Below the pieces are notes generated by a model, which saw only the letters and a program-made list of their open reading frames with translations, was not told where the DNA came from and ran no database searches. A DNA stretch of 64,000 nucleotides, from positions 682,001 through 746,000 of the forward strand of contig JAGKQI010000100.1 of NCBI GenBank assembly GCA_018806915.1, in the 5' to 3' direction. Position numbers and translations under genes: made by a program. This document shows positions 11,803-24,399 of this stretch, piece by piece; positions within the stretch are counted from its first letter, which is position 1; the number at the start of each line of letters is the position of its first letter. The DNA comes from Phytophthora colocasiae (lineage: Eukaryota; Oomycota; Peronosporomycetes; Peronosporales; Peronosporaceae).

Positions 11803-12710
11803 AGAAAAACGTACCAAGCCAGATATCATGAATTAAGTGCTCTCCTCAATCCGCTTTTGCTCTCTGGTTGGTACGAAATCTACTATCCATTCACGTACTA
11901 GTGTGACTCTGATGTGGGCAGATCTGCTCCCTTGGTTTGGCACTGGCAACTGCCTCTGGGCAAGGTATCGGTTCCACGAAAAGCGTCGAAAGTGATACAG
12001 GCGATCAGTTGGAACATTCCAGGTCTCCACACGTCTGCGAGTGCCCCACAACGCGTGCAGCCAACTTTATATCGAACATCGGCCTGGACATTTCGTGTCA
12101 GCAGTGAGGCTGTCGAAGCTAGGCGAAGCAAGTTGTGGCTCCGGTTACGAGTGACGCTGCTCCACGCTGTTCCGCCGTGCCACCACGAAGACTGAGACAC
12201 CGAGGCGCTCTAAGCATTAGCAGCTCCCTACGTGATGATTTGAGTTGATGTAATAAGACCCAGGCAAGGCTGAAGTTACGCTGCTGAACTTTAGGTAGCC
12301 GGTGGATCTTTTCCGGTCCGAACAGGTGCTTACAAATACCAAGTGTTCACACGTCGCAGATGGTTTTATCCAAACGAAGTTGAAGCGACGCAGTTGTTCT
12401 AAACCATTGCGCACGTCGAAATGGGAGGACGTCCATGTGGCTCGGAGCCAGCGGCGCGCTGACCGTCGTGCGGTCGAAGCAGGGTCAAGCCCCGCCATTA
12501 TCAGAGCCGCCCTGCTCTTCGCTTGGTTACACAGCGACAGCTCGCTTCCATGGAAACTCAACCGGCCAGTTGTTGCCCAGCAGGGCAAGGGATGCGGGCG
12601 AGAGTGATTGTCACTTCAACCGTTCCGCACTGCGTAACGCCATTTCCTATTTGGAGACGTAGGCACAAGGAGGCCCAGCGCGCACTCGATATATTTAACG
12701 CCGTGAGCCA
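11803..12710. other. Intergenic region, no supported gene
   Basis: About 900 bp of ordinary composition between two co-directional genes. Open frames up to about 140 codons occur on both strands without recognisable motifs; they overlap each other and are treated as chance. It should contain the cyclase promoter. Confidence 0.45.
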
Positions 12711-15700
12711 ATGCACGAGGAGGCGATGCAGGAAACGAGGATGCCCGCGCGAGAACGAGCAAGCTCTGGCATGTTGCGCAAGGAGCTGGACATGCGACTC
12801 ACAGCTTATCTTCCAGCCGTAGTGAGGAGACATCTCGAGCGGCAGGACTTGCACAAGCCGCTGTCCATGCCTACGACACACCGCACGACTGTTGTCAGTA
12901 TGTTCGCTGATGTCTCTGGATTCACAGCCATGACCGAGTCGCTGGCGGCTCGAGGGCCTGTAGGTGCCGAAGACCTGGCCAAGCACCTGAATTCGTATTT
13001 TGAGCAGCTCCTAAGACTCGTATCCAGTGCCGGAGGAGACGTGTTTAAGTTTGCAGGAGACGCTATGCTCATCTTCTGGCCTGAGAGCAAGGAAGACACC
13101 ATGGACAGCCTACTACGTAGAGCATTGCAGTGTGCGCTACGTATTCAGTCCCACTTACACGAAGCAGAACTCGCGCAAGGAGTTGTGCTGAGTGTGAAAG
13201 TGGGAGTAGGCATTGGTGAAGCCACAATCGCTCATCTTGGAGGGGAGAGTGACGGAGCCACTGCTCGTATTGAGTATGTTGCTGTTGGGCCTGCATTGGA
13301 GCAGGCTTTTAACTCAGAGCACCAAGCTGAAGCAGGTGACGTCATTTGCTCTTGTGAGTGCTGGCAACGTGTGAGTGAATTCTTCGACGGTGCACCAACT
13401 CAAAATCATGGTGGTGAGCATGGCAGCAACGGTTTTTACAAAGTTACAGGGGTGAACAAACCGGTCAAGATCTGCTCACGCCGACCATCTTTCACACGCC
13501 ACGACGCACTTCTTCACGCTCGCATGAAACAATATGTATCCCGAGCTGTGTGGCCCTACCTGGACGCGCACGATGAGTTTTGGGGATCTGAACTCAGAGA
13601 CGTGACCGTATTATTTATCAACCTCGGCTTCAGGTACGCTTCATGATTTTGACGTTGGCAGCACCTTGACTGACCCATGCGCATTATGGAATTACAGTGA
13701 GCAGGACCTAGCTCAAATGCTCGGGGCGAAGGAGTTACAACGACTGCAGGACGCATTTGCAAATGTCCAAAAGTGCGTTTACGACTACGAAGGAACGATC
13801 AATAAATTTCTGGTTGATGACAAAGGAAGCACGGTTATTGCTGCGTTTGGACTGCCACCAGTGACGCACGAGAATGATCCAATTCGCGGTATCCTGGCAT
13901 CTCTAGCGATCTGCGCAGCACTTGGAAGCACTGGTCTGAAAGCTTCTGTGGGCATTACTACAGGTACTGCATTATGTGGAGTTGTTGGCCACCAAGGAAA
14001 CCGACGAGAGTATACCGTGCTGGGCGATATTGTAAACCTCTCTGCCCGCCTCATGCAACGCGCGAAATCCGAAGGAGGTGGTGTGATCACGGATGCTCCC
14101 ACGAAAATCTACACGCAGGATGTGCTACACTTCGAGAAGCGTCCGGAAATTATGGTCAAGGGCAAAAACGAAAGCATCAAGATTCACCGACCTTATCCAC
14201 GAATGTCAATCCTGTTGGACTATCACTTATCGTCGACAATTCAACAGCCGTCTCGCAATGCCAGGTTCAATTCCATGAGACCTACCGAAGGGATTATTGG
14301 GCGTGCGGGACGAGCAAACGCGTTGTCTGTCGTTAGCCGAGCAGCTCCAATGCAGAACTTAATGGAAAATATGCACCGTGTGCAGGTGCGCGACGCACAG
14401 CGAAGAATATCTCTACGTGCGGATCGCCAACGTCTGCCAGCCGAAGAACTCGTTGAAAGTGAAACCTTCATAGAAGGTCGAACTGCACTTCTGGACAAGT
14501 GCTCGCATCTCAATCCGTTTGCTCCCGGTGGAGCCTTCATACTTGAAGGCGACATTGGCGTCGGCAAGACAGTACTCCTTCGATCCGCTCTCTCAGGCCC
14601 CGAAGCAGGTGACTACCAAGTGTTAGTTGGTACAGCCAGCGCGTTTGCTACAAAGAAACCGTATGCAATTTGGTCTGAGCTTATTACCAGAGGCGCACGA
14701 GATATGGCAGCAGCCAGTAGCGAGAATGCTGCCGAACCTGCACCCCCACTCTCTCCAGAAGTTGGAACTACTGCAAACCCGGCCCCTGGGGTGCAGGCGC
14801 CGAGTAGAGTGGCGGAAACAGAACGTCGGAAGTGTGTCGCACAATTTGTCAGGCAGAAGATTCGCGAGGGTGCTACTCCTAACACAACGCTGGTTCGATA
14901 CGCTCATTTACTAAACCCCATCTTGGACACAGATTTTGATGCGTATCCCGATATCGTCGATAACGACGAAATGGCGGAGATGGGGAACGACACTGTATCG
15001 AATGGTGATGACAACAACCAAGAGTGCGGACAAACAGCAACAAACCAAGCCGATGACGAAGCGACTGAGGAGAACCAACGACAAAACGAAGAAGTGATGC
15101 GTGCATGTGGGTACGCGTTTGCTGAGAGTCCCGACAGAACCTTGAACGTAAAGGAAGAGGAGATCGCGTCATGGTTTCTTGGGTTGCTGGAAATGGATTT
15201 GGCTCAAAAAGAAGACGCTCGAGCATCGTTAAGTGATTTGTGTGACACGGATGCACCAAGTGTGGCCAGCGATGAGCAAGATTATCTCGAGGACGAGCAG
15301 GAAAGCGACTGGAAGCCTGTCGATTTGGACCTCAGCGGCATTCTTTTGCTGTGCGCTCTGTATGCCATGTCGCGTGAGCGGGCAACTGTGTTTTGTCTCG
15401 ACAGCGCCATGCACATGGATGAAAAATCGTGGACTCTTGTTGCAATCATCGCGAAGTATTTTACAAATTGTTTGGTCGTTGTCGGTACACGACCACCAAG
15501 CTTGGCACTGGGTGAGAATACAGAGAGCTCCTCGTTTCGAAAGCAATTACGTCTGCTCAAGCGCATGAAATCCTCGACGTGCATATCATTGGACACGTTC
15601 AGCAGTGACGAGATTGAAGTTCGGTCGCGTCAAATTCTCAAGGTACCCGCCATCCCAGAAAATCTTCTAGCCATTCTCGTGTCACGGTCTCAAGGCAATC

Positions 15701-17520
15701 CCCTCTTTTTGCACGAGATTATTGCTGAGATGATAGAGCAACAGGTGATTCAAGTGGAAGAGAAGAAGGGTGCTCGCAAGTGTGAACTGCACGTGCAAGA
15801 GTCTTGGGGAGACAAGTACAAAGCGCAATTCTGCTTTGCTTGCCATAGCAGCTTCTCCAAGAAGGATAAGGTTAAAGAAGACGACATGGATATGAACCAG
15901 ATCGTTGAAGAAGCTGCTAGGAAAACCAAGCATCGGTGTCAGTGCTGCGGATACATCTTTTGTGCAGAATGCACTCCGAAAGCATGTGAGGCCAAGCTAC
16001 CGGGAAAAAGCAAAGAGCCTGTGCGTCACTGCCGAGCCTGCTACAACCTTGCTTCCTCACGTCGTCCCAGTGGTTTAACTCATGGGATTGGAGCTGCAGT
16101 TGGGGCGATCAATGACAAGCGCGCCCGCCCCAAACGGCGATTGCGTGAAATGTTTCACTCTGGAAGTAGCGGCGATCAAACTTTGTCGGCATCAACTCTG
16201 CCTGTACCCGCCTCCCAGACGCTCACAAACCGGATCGCACTCCGCCCACCGCGAACCGTCAAAAGTGTTCTCACTACTATGCTTGACCAGCTTACAATGT
16301 CCCAGCGCATGCTCATGAAGACAGCGAGCGCTATCGGACCTACGTTTGATAAGGAGACACTTCGAGGAGCTTGTCCCATTGAGTCTCATCTTAGTCGGTT
16401 CTCTCAAGACCTTGATGACTTGGAGCAATTGGCTATGATCCGCCGGATTGATACGTTCGTTGGAGGTGTCCCTACCGCGTCCAAAATTTCTTCAATGGCC
16501 ACTGGAGCGATTATCACGGCAAGCCAAACAGCACCGCCTAGCAGCCACCTGAAGGTTAAATTCGAGTTTAACCATGGGTTCATGTGCGGAGTTATCCGTG
16601 AGCAAATGCTTAGGGGCCAACTGGACAAGCTAAACGCTCGTGTTGCTGATTTTCGTGAACAACAGCAGAAAGAGCTACGACACAAATTTTTCTCCAAGGC
16701 GAACGAAAGTCTTTCCCGCCCTGTGCAACTGAATGTCCAAGCGTCTCCTGCTGATGGTGGAGAGCTTATGCAAAACCTTCGGCGGGCACTAACTCCCACC
16801 GGAGGAGGCATGGGAAATTCGCGATCGTCACCAGTGTCCAGTGCTGCCAGACGCCGACGCCTATTGCCTCGGCGTAGTTCGCACTCGGATGTTCTCCGCG
16901 GAGCACTCTCTAGTGAAGTTGCAATTGGGTCGTCCGGCTCGTCATCCGAGTCGTCAACGACACAAGCCGTAAACGAAAGCGAGTACGAAGACGGTTTGTC
17001 TCCAATTGTCAGCCCGGGTGAGTCTTCGACTGTTTCATTCTTTGCCACAGGACGGCAAGTGGCTCGCCGACAGCCAACGTTCATGCGGTTGAAGTCGGGC
17101 CGAGTGCTGGTCAAAAAGTATAGCAGTATGTTCTCACACCTGAAGCTGAAAGGACTCAAGAACGCTCGGCAATGGAAGTCACGCTACGCCATCCTCGAGA
17201 ATGACCGCTTGACCCTACGCAAAGAAGAAAAACACGACCCAACAAGAAACGGTACTCCACAGCACCACGGCACCCGACCTGGCACATTGCTTTTCCTCAA
17301 GGGAGCCAAAGTCCATGCGTGCGACCCGGAAGTGGCCACGAAGGTCAATTGCTTCCAAGTCGAAGTATTCCAGTGGACGAAAAAAGGAAAAGTGATGAAG
17401 AACGAACGACGTTCCTTCATCGTCGGTGTCGACAGCGAAGAGGAAGTGGAGGACTGGGTTTACATGATCCGCTACGCGATTGAATCCCTCGAAAGCCAAC
17501 CTGTCAGCCCGCAGCAGTAA
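12711..17520 (+). CDS. Soluble adenylyl cyclase-like protein with NTPase, zinc-finger and PH regions
   Basis: Two exons, 12711-13633 and 13698-17520, with a 64-nt intron (GTACGC...TTACAG); 1581 residues. Class III cyclase domain 1 has FADVSGFTAMTESL and GGDVFKFAGDAMLIFW; domain 2 starts at VTVLFINLGF and continues with KGSTVIAAFGLPP, the C1/C2 plus ATPase order of ADCY10. A P-loop, LEGDIGVGKTVLL, is at about residue 592, and EIEVRSRQIL...RSQGNPLFLHEI belongs to the AAA/STAND-like region. At about 1018-1095 a Cys-rich FYVE-like finger (CFACHSSF, CQCCGYIFCAECTP, CRAC) interrupts the chain. A PH domain (about 1445-1568; LKLKGLKNARQWKSRYAIL ... WVYMIRYAIESLES) closes it. The product should make cAMP from ATP; bicarbonate or calcium control is known for animal sAC but not visible here. 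The finger and PH region suggest recruitment to phosphoinositide membranes. Confidence 0.88.
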
Positions 17521-17687
17521 ATCGCAGCACGGACTGATCTTGTACTGTATAAGTTGTAGGCTTGCATCGTCAAAGGCAACAATGCCCAGCCACTTCAACC
17601 AAAAATGTACTTTTACCCAGAGAGCATCTGTATTGTGAAATTTCACTGTAAATATTTGAGTAGAAACTGGCGCCAAGTATTTTTGAC

Positions 17688-20427
17688 ATGACTGCACCGT
17701 TCCAAGACGATGGCAGACGCCGCCAAGAAGAAGAAGAAGAAAGTGCAAACGTAGAGGCTCAAGAGGATAAAGAGCAAGAGGAAGAGAGTGAAGAGACTGT
17801 GGAAGAACAAGATGCAGAAGAACGAGTCGTTGTGGAGCTGGACGAACAAGAACAGAAGCAAGAGGAAAATGACGACGAGGTGCAGTTTATGGGGAATGCA
17901 GAGAGATCCAACAGCCATCAGGAGACGGGGGAAAAACAAGAAGAAGATGAGGTGGTTGTAGTGGAGAATGGACCGCCTGACAGCCATACAACACAGAGAT
18001 CAAAAGCAAAGACAGATGCAATTATGGCAGCTAATGGCTACGTGACTCCGGCCACACTGGAAGCGGAGCTCCAGTGTATCATTTGTCAATACACTATGTT
18101 CAAGGTAAGGTCGAAGCTTTAACACTTCCATCTACATAGATTAACGGTGACTTAATGTTTGTTCTGTAGCCAATTTCAGCGATATGTGGACACTCGTTCT
18201 GGTAATCTTTTGCACTGGTTAAAGCTTGGATAGTATGCAGTGTATTTTGTAATGACTTTCTGCTTATGTTTTGTAGTCGTGTGTGCCTTATGGACTCGTT
18301 CTTGACTCGGCCGATTGAAGAAGCGCAATGCCCGATCTGTCGGGTTGAGGTTTTGAAGCCATTCTCGTCGAAATCATCACTGGAGTCGATATTTTACGTA
18401 AATGTCACCTTGTGGAATCTCGCCCAAGTGAGTGACCGTCGCTTTTGGTTGAAAGTATTTAACTAAGTGGCTAACCTTACATGTGATTGTGTAGTTGTTG
18501 ATCCCGTCAGTTGCCGAGCGAATTTCGACGTACCAAGAGGAAGAAGAACGAGAATATAAGCAGAAACTTGACGAGTTGGAGGCCAAGTGGAAGATTTTCA
18601 CTCTTGAAGAGCGGGCAGCGATATACCACGGGGATCACGAAGACGACGAGATGGGCTCGCCTGCCCGATGGGAAGAGGACCACGAAGGACACGAAGACTA
18701 TCCCGTTCTGAAAGTTGAAGATACCCATGATGGCGATTTACACGTCTCACGGAATGTTGTGCTGGATACGTCTGACGAAAATGAGGATGGTGTTATGAAC
18801 ATGCGCGTCGGGATCGCTATTGTGGAATTCCCCAGCATTTTTGAGCTATACAATGAACACCAAGAGTGCTCTGTCAACGTTATCAAAATGGAAGAGGACG
18901 AGGAAACAGCCGATGGAATGCCATTTTTCATGAATGAAGACGGAGATGACGATGGGTTTGTTTGTGGCTCTTACTACAACGAGATCAGTCTCCACGTCTG
19001 CGACGAAGCGGTTTGTGACCTTCTTTTTTGCTTGATGAGAGTTTCAATCCGTTCATCAGAGAATTAACTTTGCTATGTTTTTCCCAGGGCAATTGCGTGA
19101 TGGAGCGAACTCGTGGTGCTCGAGGAGGAGTAGTCGCTTTTCCAGGCTTGCGTCTCGACGTTCCCGGGGGTATGGCAGTTGTTTTGTTCACGAAGTACTT
19201 ACTCTCACCGATAAACTAACACTGTTGCTGTCTCTAGGCTTGTATACTTTTCGTTTTTCGGATGACCTGTATGGCCTGAAGCTCAGCATCACCACTCATT
19301 TGCGTGATCCGCATGAAATCTCGGACACCCCAGTTGCTGACTACGTCAGCCTCATTAATGATGAGGCAAGAGATGGCAGCCGCCGCAATCGAAGAAGAAA
19401 TCATGCTAGTGACAGTGACTACGACGAAGAAGACGATGAATCAGAGGACTCCTTCATTGTGGACGATATAAATCACGAACCTGTAGGTCGTTTCTCTGAT
19501 GAAGAGGGTGAAGATCACTGGGAATATTACAGCGATGACGAAGTTGCAGATGAGGAAAGAGAGCAGCGGCGAGTAAGACGGCGGCAACGCTCAGGGCGAC
19601 GATCAGAACGTGATGTCGAAGTTGTTGACGAGCATCACGAAGGGGAGGAATTATTACGCTCTGAACACGAAGATGATGAGGAACCGAATGCCGAAGTGCG
19701 GTCAGGCCGCCGCAATATCCGAGTTGTAGACGATGCTGCGTTTTCTTCAGATGGAGAAGAGGAGCGAGAGGAGTGTGGTGCAGACGAAGTTAAAGAAGAG
19801 GATGAAGACTACCACGAAAACTTGCAGGTCTCTCAGCCGCGTCGACGAAATGCGAACCAGATTATTGACAGCGACGATGAAGATGACGAAACTGCACCAG
19901 CAGGGAGCGATGAAGAGCAAAAAGAGGACGCTGTCAGTGATAGCCCGCATGAGGAGTCTGCTGAAAGGGATGCAAATATTGGAGATGAGACTGTTGTGAA
20001 TGAGAACGACGATGATGGCGATACGACAAGCCAACCCACCAGAAAAGTTAAACGTTCCCAATGGTTTCAGGACGATGAGTCCAATGAGGAAGACCACGAA
20101 CCTCCATCATCCTCTCCTGGCGACCAGGAGATCATGACAAGTCGACCGCTGAAACGATCTCGAGGGCGAGACCGACAGGTTCGGGTCATTGACGAAGGTT
20201 TGAGTGACGAGGAGCAGGAAGAAATGGAGCGAGCGATTGTTGCAACAAATGGCATCAATGACCAGGACGACGACGATGGTGACGATGAAAGTAATACTCA
20301 ATTCCGACGTGTACACCTCTATGATGAAGAAGAGAACGTCGATCTCCATGGCTACGATGATTATCATCAAGACAATGAAGAGGATTACCCAGACGAAGAT
20401 GACTATCAAGAAGAGGAGGACTTCTAA
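17688..20427 (+). CDS. RING-finger E3 ligase-like protein with long acidic tail
   Basis: Six exons fit the splice sites and frame: 17688-18104, 18170-18201, 18277-18427, 18495-19010, 19088-19169 and 19238-20427; 795 residues; introns of 65-77 nt. The C3HC4 RING (about residues 130-172) is spread over three exons: CIIC, then ICGHSFC, then RVC and CPIC. The 32-nt second exon carries the Cys/His core. A coiled segment (YQEEEEREYKQKLDELEAKW) and a possible beta-rich region follow, ending VPGGLYTFRFSDD. The last exon is an extremely Asp/Glu-rich, low-complexity tail with Arg blocks. RING proteins pass ubiquitin from an E2 to a target; the acidic tail suggests contact with basic proteins such as histones, which is inference. 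The gene starts only 167 bp after the cyclase stop. Confidence 0.8.
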
Positions 20428-20796
20428 GTGCTTTCAATGGAAAAAACCTACACATGAGTGATCACACCTCTACCGATAATTTATATAGTAGAAACGTATC
20501 GAGAATTGCAGCCATCCTAACAATATTTTACGATATCTAAATGATTGTTCAGCAACTCTTTAGTATTTAAAAAAGAAAACTTACAATCTTTTCAATACGT
20601 GATACAATAACTTCCCTAAATCTGGAAAATAGTCGCACACTTGCGCTCAAGTGAATGGCCCGTGGTGGCGCGTCCAGCTCCCGCCTCTAAGACCTCTAAG
20701 ACACTGCCTTATCAACTGTCCAAGTCTGCATCACTTGCCGTCTAATTCGTAGCAACTCTTGCTTAATTCCAAGTATAACCCCCGCCGAATCTTGAA

Positions 20797-21213
20797 ATGA
20801 CATCAATGGAAAACGCTGCATTCGCCCAGGGCATGTTTGTGACGCTCTGGCCTAAGGTGGAACGCTGTCACGACTATGTGGAGTTGCTACTGGAAGCTCA
20901 GGGGAAACTGCAACATACAGTGGACAGGCTCATCGCTGGTTAGTGTCCTATTCTCCGCGTTGACATTATTTTTCAAGGAAAAGCTAAAAATTTACATATT
21001 GACGCAGGTCTTCAAGAGGCGGAGAAGGCAGAAGGGAGCTCTCTTGTAAGCTATGCAGACCGACTCCGGAATTTCCCCGCGAGAGTGGAGAGGCTGCAGA
21101 AGAAGCTGGCGAGGATCCAAGATCGACTTCTGGCTATGAAAGAGTCGCGGAATCGCAGCGAGTCAAAGTTCTCTGTGGATGAGTCGGCAGTGTATGCGGC
21201 CGCATTGTTTTGA
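20797..21213 (+). CDS. Small SNAPIN-like coiled-coil protein
   Basis: Two exons, 20797-20938 and 21008-21213, joined in phase across a 69-nt intron (GTTAGT...ACGCAG); 115 residues. The N-terminal part AFAQGMFVTLWPKVERC and the amphipathic helix LLLEAQGKLQHTVDRLIAG, followed by a second helix (FPARVERLQKKLARIQDRL), resemble the layout of SNAPIN (BLOC-1/BORC subunit): a FAEGL-like start, a heptad helix and a second helix near the C-terminus. Such subunits act in lysosome/endosome positioning. The resemblance is moderate; another small coiled-coil subunit is possible. It converges on the next gene with about 190 bp between stops. Confidence 0.6.
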
Positions 21214-21406
21214 AGTGATCATGATTGCATGGGAATGACATGATTCGCGGTTTAACTTCAAGTGGAATTCGTATTGGAAATCGTGCAATTTAAGCCATGA
21301 TAGCAACAGCCTCGTCGACACTACGTTTATATCTAATGAACTGGGTATTTATGTTGCAAAATGCCGAGTGAGAACCGCAGCCTTGTTGTTTTAGCTACCT
21401 AATAGC

Positions 21407-21889
21407 TCACATTTCCCGTGCTTCTGCTTCTTTCGCTCTCCTTTGCAACGTCATCGTCTTGTTTGTATTCCACGAGCTGCATCCGTCACAGGTCAGCAAC
21501 AAAGTATCAGTAAAAAAAAAGTAGTTTAAAACGCACCCTCGGTCTTCCGTTGACACATTGGGTCGACGTAGCTGCGGTGGGGCGAATGGCGCAATTTTAA
21601 GCTTGCGAGAAGCTTCTCCCGTCTCCATTTTCACTGCTTTAGTAGCTGCTCGTTGCACTTGCTCGTTCTTCCGCTTGTGGCTTGGAGCAGAGGTCGATGA
21701 TACACTGGTGGACAAGACACTGCTGGTGTCACTGGCGAATAACTCGTCTGCCGATGGCAATATTGGCGTATTTAACGTCGCTACAGTTGGAAGAGGACCT
21801 TTAGTGGCTGTTTCCACTGTGTGGGTAGTTTCTTCGTCTTCGGAAGAGGAGGAGGACGCATACTCGTCGCCAAGCAGGAAGGATGCCAT
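21407..21889 (-). CDS. Conserved hypothetical small protein
   Basis: Two exons, 21889-21537 and 21476-21407, with a 60-nt intron (GTGCGT...TGCAG); 140 residues. The N-terminal half is Ser/Glu/Thr rich (ASSSSSEDEE) and looks disordered; the C-terminal half is basic and better ordered: HKRKNEQVQR, then KIAPFAPPQLRRPNVSTED, ending with a helix (LQRRAKEAEAREM). The P-Q-L-R-R-P-N-V-S-T-E-D block looks like a conserved short motif, but I do not recognise a named family. No function is assigned. A longer frame on the opposite strand (21558-22031) is a shadow of this exon. Confidence 0.65.
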   Translation of the reverse strand: MASFLLGDEYASSSSSEDEETTHTVETATKGPLPTVATLNTPILPSADELFASDTSSVLSTSVSSTSAPSHKRKNEQVQRAATKAVKMETGEASRKLKIAPFAPPQLRRPNVSTEDRGCVLNYFFFTDTLLLTCDGCSSWNTNKTMTLQRRAKEAEAREM

Positions 21890-23561
21890 CCTACCGGATA
21901 GCTACGAATTTGATTGGCCGAGGAAATTGTATCAACAAGTTTTTCCTAGAAACGCGTTTCATGTACAGGTAGCTCATAATGAATCGTACAAACCCGAAGG
22001 ATATGTTCATCTTTGGGTACTCTCAGTTTAGCTTTTTTGGTTGGAAACACCTAGAAAGTGTGAGGTGTGTTACCGTCATTAAATAAAAAGATATCAGGGT
22101 ATGGGATGCATGTTTACTGGTTCCAACAGTACTTGCTCTAGTCTTGTACTGCAGCTAACCTAAAACTCGTTGAACGTGAAGTATCGCGAGAGGGTGTACA
22201 CGATCCTGGGGCACCGTGATACTCTTCGAATCACTGAAGTAAGGGGGTTATCTTGACAAGTGACGTTGAAATCTTGAGTCTTGGCGTGCAAGTTGCATTG
22301 TGAGTCTGCAAACAGCAAAATAAAGTCGTGATGGAAGCTGGAACGCTCTTTCGAACAGTACAGAGCCGAAGCTTGAAAATAATACTGTATAACACTACAT
22401 GTAGTGCAATCCTACATACACTATCGATCGATCGACTACTGCTAAATCTTTACCTCCTCCTAGACATCGAATTTGGATTCCTCGTACGTAATGACGACTT
22501 GGTAGTTAGAAAACGAGAAGGCTAATCAACTACAAATTGTGACGGCATCCTGATACCCGTGATTGGAACTTGAGATACCTAGTAAACGTGCCAAGTCAGT
22601 TTAAATTGTATGCTCTAATGACGCAAGTAGTACGTATAAGCTCATGTTCATGCGAATACCAAGTGTCAAATTGTATTTCAAAGTACGTCGACGGTTGTAG
22701 AATCTTCGATCGATTCACACGCTTTAATAGGATATCCAAACCGGATCAAACCCCCCATTCTGGTACAAGCACTCCGAGATCGTGGATATCCCAACTGAAA
22801 ACAGTGGAGAGTGGCGTGACCTTGATCACAAACTCGACCAGATTGCCCAGAACTGCGTCCAACTTGAAAGTATACTCGGAAATACCAGAGTTCCCCAACA
22901 TCTTGAATTAAGGCGATGGCAGCTACGGGATGAATTGAAGAATGAAGCGAGCAAAACATATTAAGGCTCGACAACCCGAAATCGGAGGGATCGAGGCTGA
23001 TGCTGACGCCTGCGAGCTGCTAAGAATTGGCTCAGGCAATTTCACGCAGTAGATGTAGGTTGGACACTGACCTCTCATTGCTACCATTTGGATATCAGAA
23101 GGTATGTAGATCGGAGGGTACTAAAGTAACAAACCTTCGTCGATACCTTTTGTTAGCCAGTTATTGTTGCTGGCGTCGAAATTTTTATTCTTCGGAACCC
23201 ACATTGAATGGCACAAAAACCCAATATCCACCGCTATTCAATGCTTGGCTTTTACTAAATGAGCGCGATGGCCATTTGTTTCCTAGCCATATCTTCTTGT
23301 ACTTGACCACAGTGCTGTCAGTTGTTTCTGATATCTAAGACCTTGCCAATACCAAGGTAATGATGAAGAGCTAAACCGAACACTTACCAGCTAATACCGG
23401 CAAGCAGCTAGGTTTTCATATGCAAATTTCGTATCATTGTTTTTAGGTTACGAAAGGGCAATAGCTCCAAGATGTAATACAAGTACATGCACGCTGTTCG
23501 TTTGAAGATAACTTCTCAGCTATTTCATGGAGACACACTCTGCAAATACGCAAAATAATTG
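21890..23561. other. Intergenic region with one possible coding fragment
   Basis: About 1.7 kb. The only stretch with protein-like texture is 22740-22964 (+), reading ...WYKHSEIVDIPTENSGEW and ending DELKNEASKTY before a stop; it has no ATG and no recognised domain, and may be a remnant of a mobile element or an exon. The rest is AT rich with short frames only. Confidence 0.3.
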
Positions 23562-23996
23562 TCAATAACAAGCGTCTTTACAGCCAAGACAGTAACAAAA
23601 CCCCACCGGAATGAGAGAACCGAGGTCCTCCAGGTGCCAGTTCCAGTTAGACGTGTACTCGATGGCGAAGTAAGATACGACAGAGATCACACCCTCGTAC
23701 ATCTTTCCAGAGATTGAGGCTGTAGGCTCCATATGTGACGAAAGTTGATTAAGTGAGGACGAAATGTCGAGGTGTTTGTGTTGGCACAGCGCAAATTCTG
23801 AAGTGGAGATGGGAACAGAATGACCGCAGCCGCCACGAGAAAAATAGCCCTTCGATGCCTTCATCAAAGGAAACCTGGTGTCATCACGGGCATCGCAACA
23901 CTCGCTGCATAGCCAGAAGCAACCACGCTGAATGCAATGACCATCACTACATTCGTCTTCGAAGATTTGCAACGGGCAACGCATGTACCAAGGCAT
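23562..23996 (-). CDS. Possible small cysteine-rich protein
   Basis: An ATG-initiated frame of 144 codons with ten or more cysteines, among them CIQRGCFWLCSECCD, CGHS, CQHKH and CYCLGCKDAC. The spacing hints at metal binding but matches no finger I recognise. It lies in an otherwise gene-poor gap. The last exon may be misplaced: a donor-like GTGGGG and the acceptor TTTGCAG (near 23540) could give a shorter product. It may also be a chance frame; no function is proposed. Confidence 0.3.
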   Translation of the reverse strand: MPWYMRCPLQIFEDECSDGHCIQRGCFWLCSECCDARDDTRFPLMKASKGYFSRGGCGHSVPISTSEFALCQHKHLDISSSLNQLSSHMEPTASISGKMYEGVISVVSYFAIEYTSNWNWHLEDLGSLIPVGFCYCLGCKDACY

Positions 23997-24159
23997 TTAA
24001 TGTTAGATTTTCATGTTTTCATGAACCTTCATAACGAGAACTGACAATGTTTTCGACGTTGTGATGTCATAATAGGTTTGGCTTACGGGCTATCAGCTTT
24101 CCAAAAAGTGTAGCCATTTCATACTTCAGCAAAACCTCCATCTGCCTATCACTTTACCA

Positions 24160-24210
24160 TTGGTCCACATATTTCTCCCATTCTGTTTCTCTCCACGCCA
24201 CACCCATACG
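24160..24210 (+). promoter_or_regulatory. Possible oomycete core promoter of the SulP gene
   Basis: The stretch tcccattctgtttctctcc near 24177-24195 resembles the oomycete initiator (YCAYTYY) followed by a pyrimidine-rich flanking region, about 210 bp upstream of the SulP ATG. It is based on motif resemblance only. Confidence 0.3.
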
Positions 24211-24399
24211 GTCGAACTTCGATGCTCCCAAACGCCATCAACAGCAGGAGTAAAACTTCAATGCCCTTACTAAAACCAAGTGATTTTTGCTTCATGTCGT
24301 ACAAGTCTTTTTCCTCCTACGACAACTTATCGTCCCATCATTCTCAACCGTCGTAACCTCGTTCATATCATATTTTCTTCTTCTCCTTTTAAAATAAAA

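Noticed and set aside
13634..13661. 28-nt intron in the cyclase gene
   Set aside because: It is in phase but too short to be spliced; the next in-phase acceptor (13697) gives a normal 64-nt intron.
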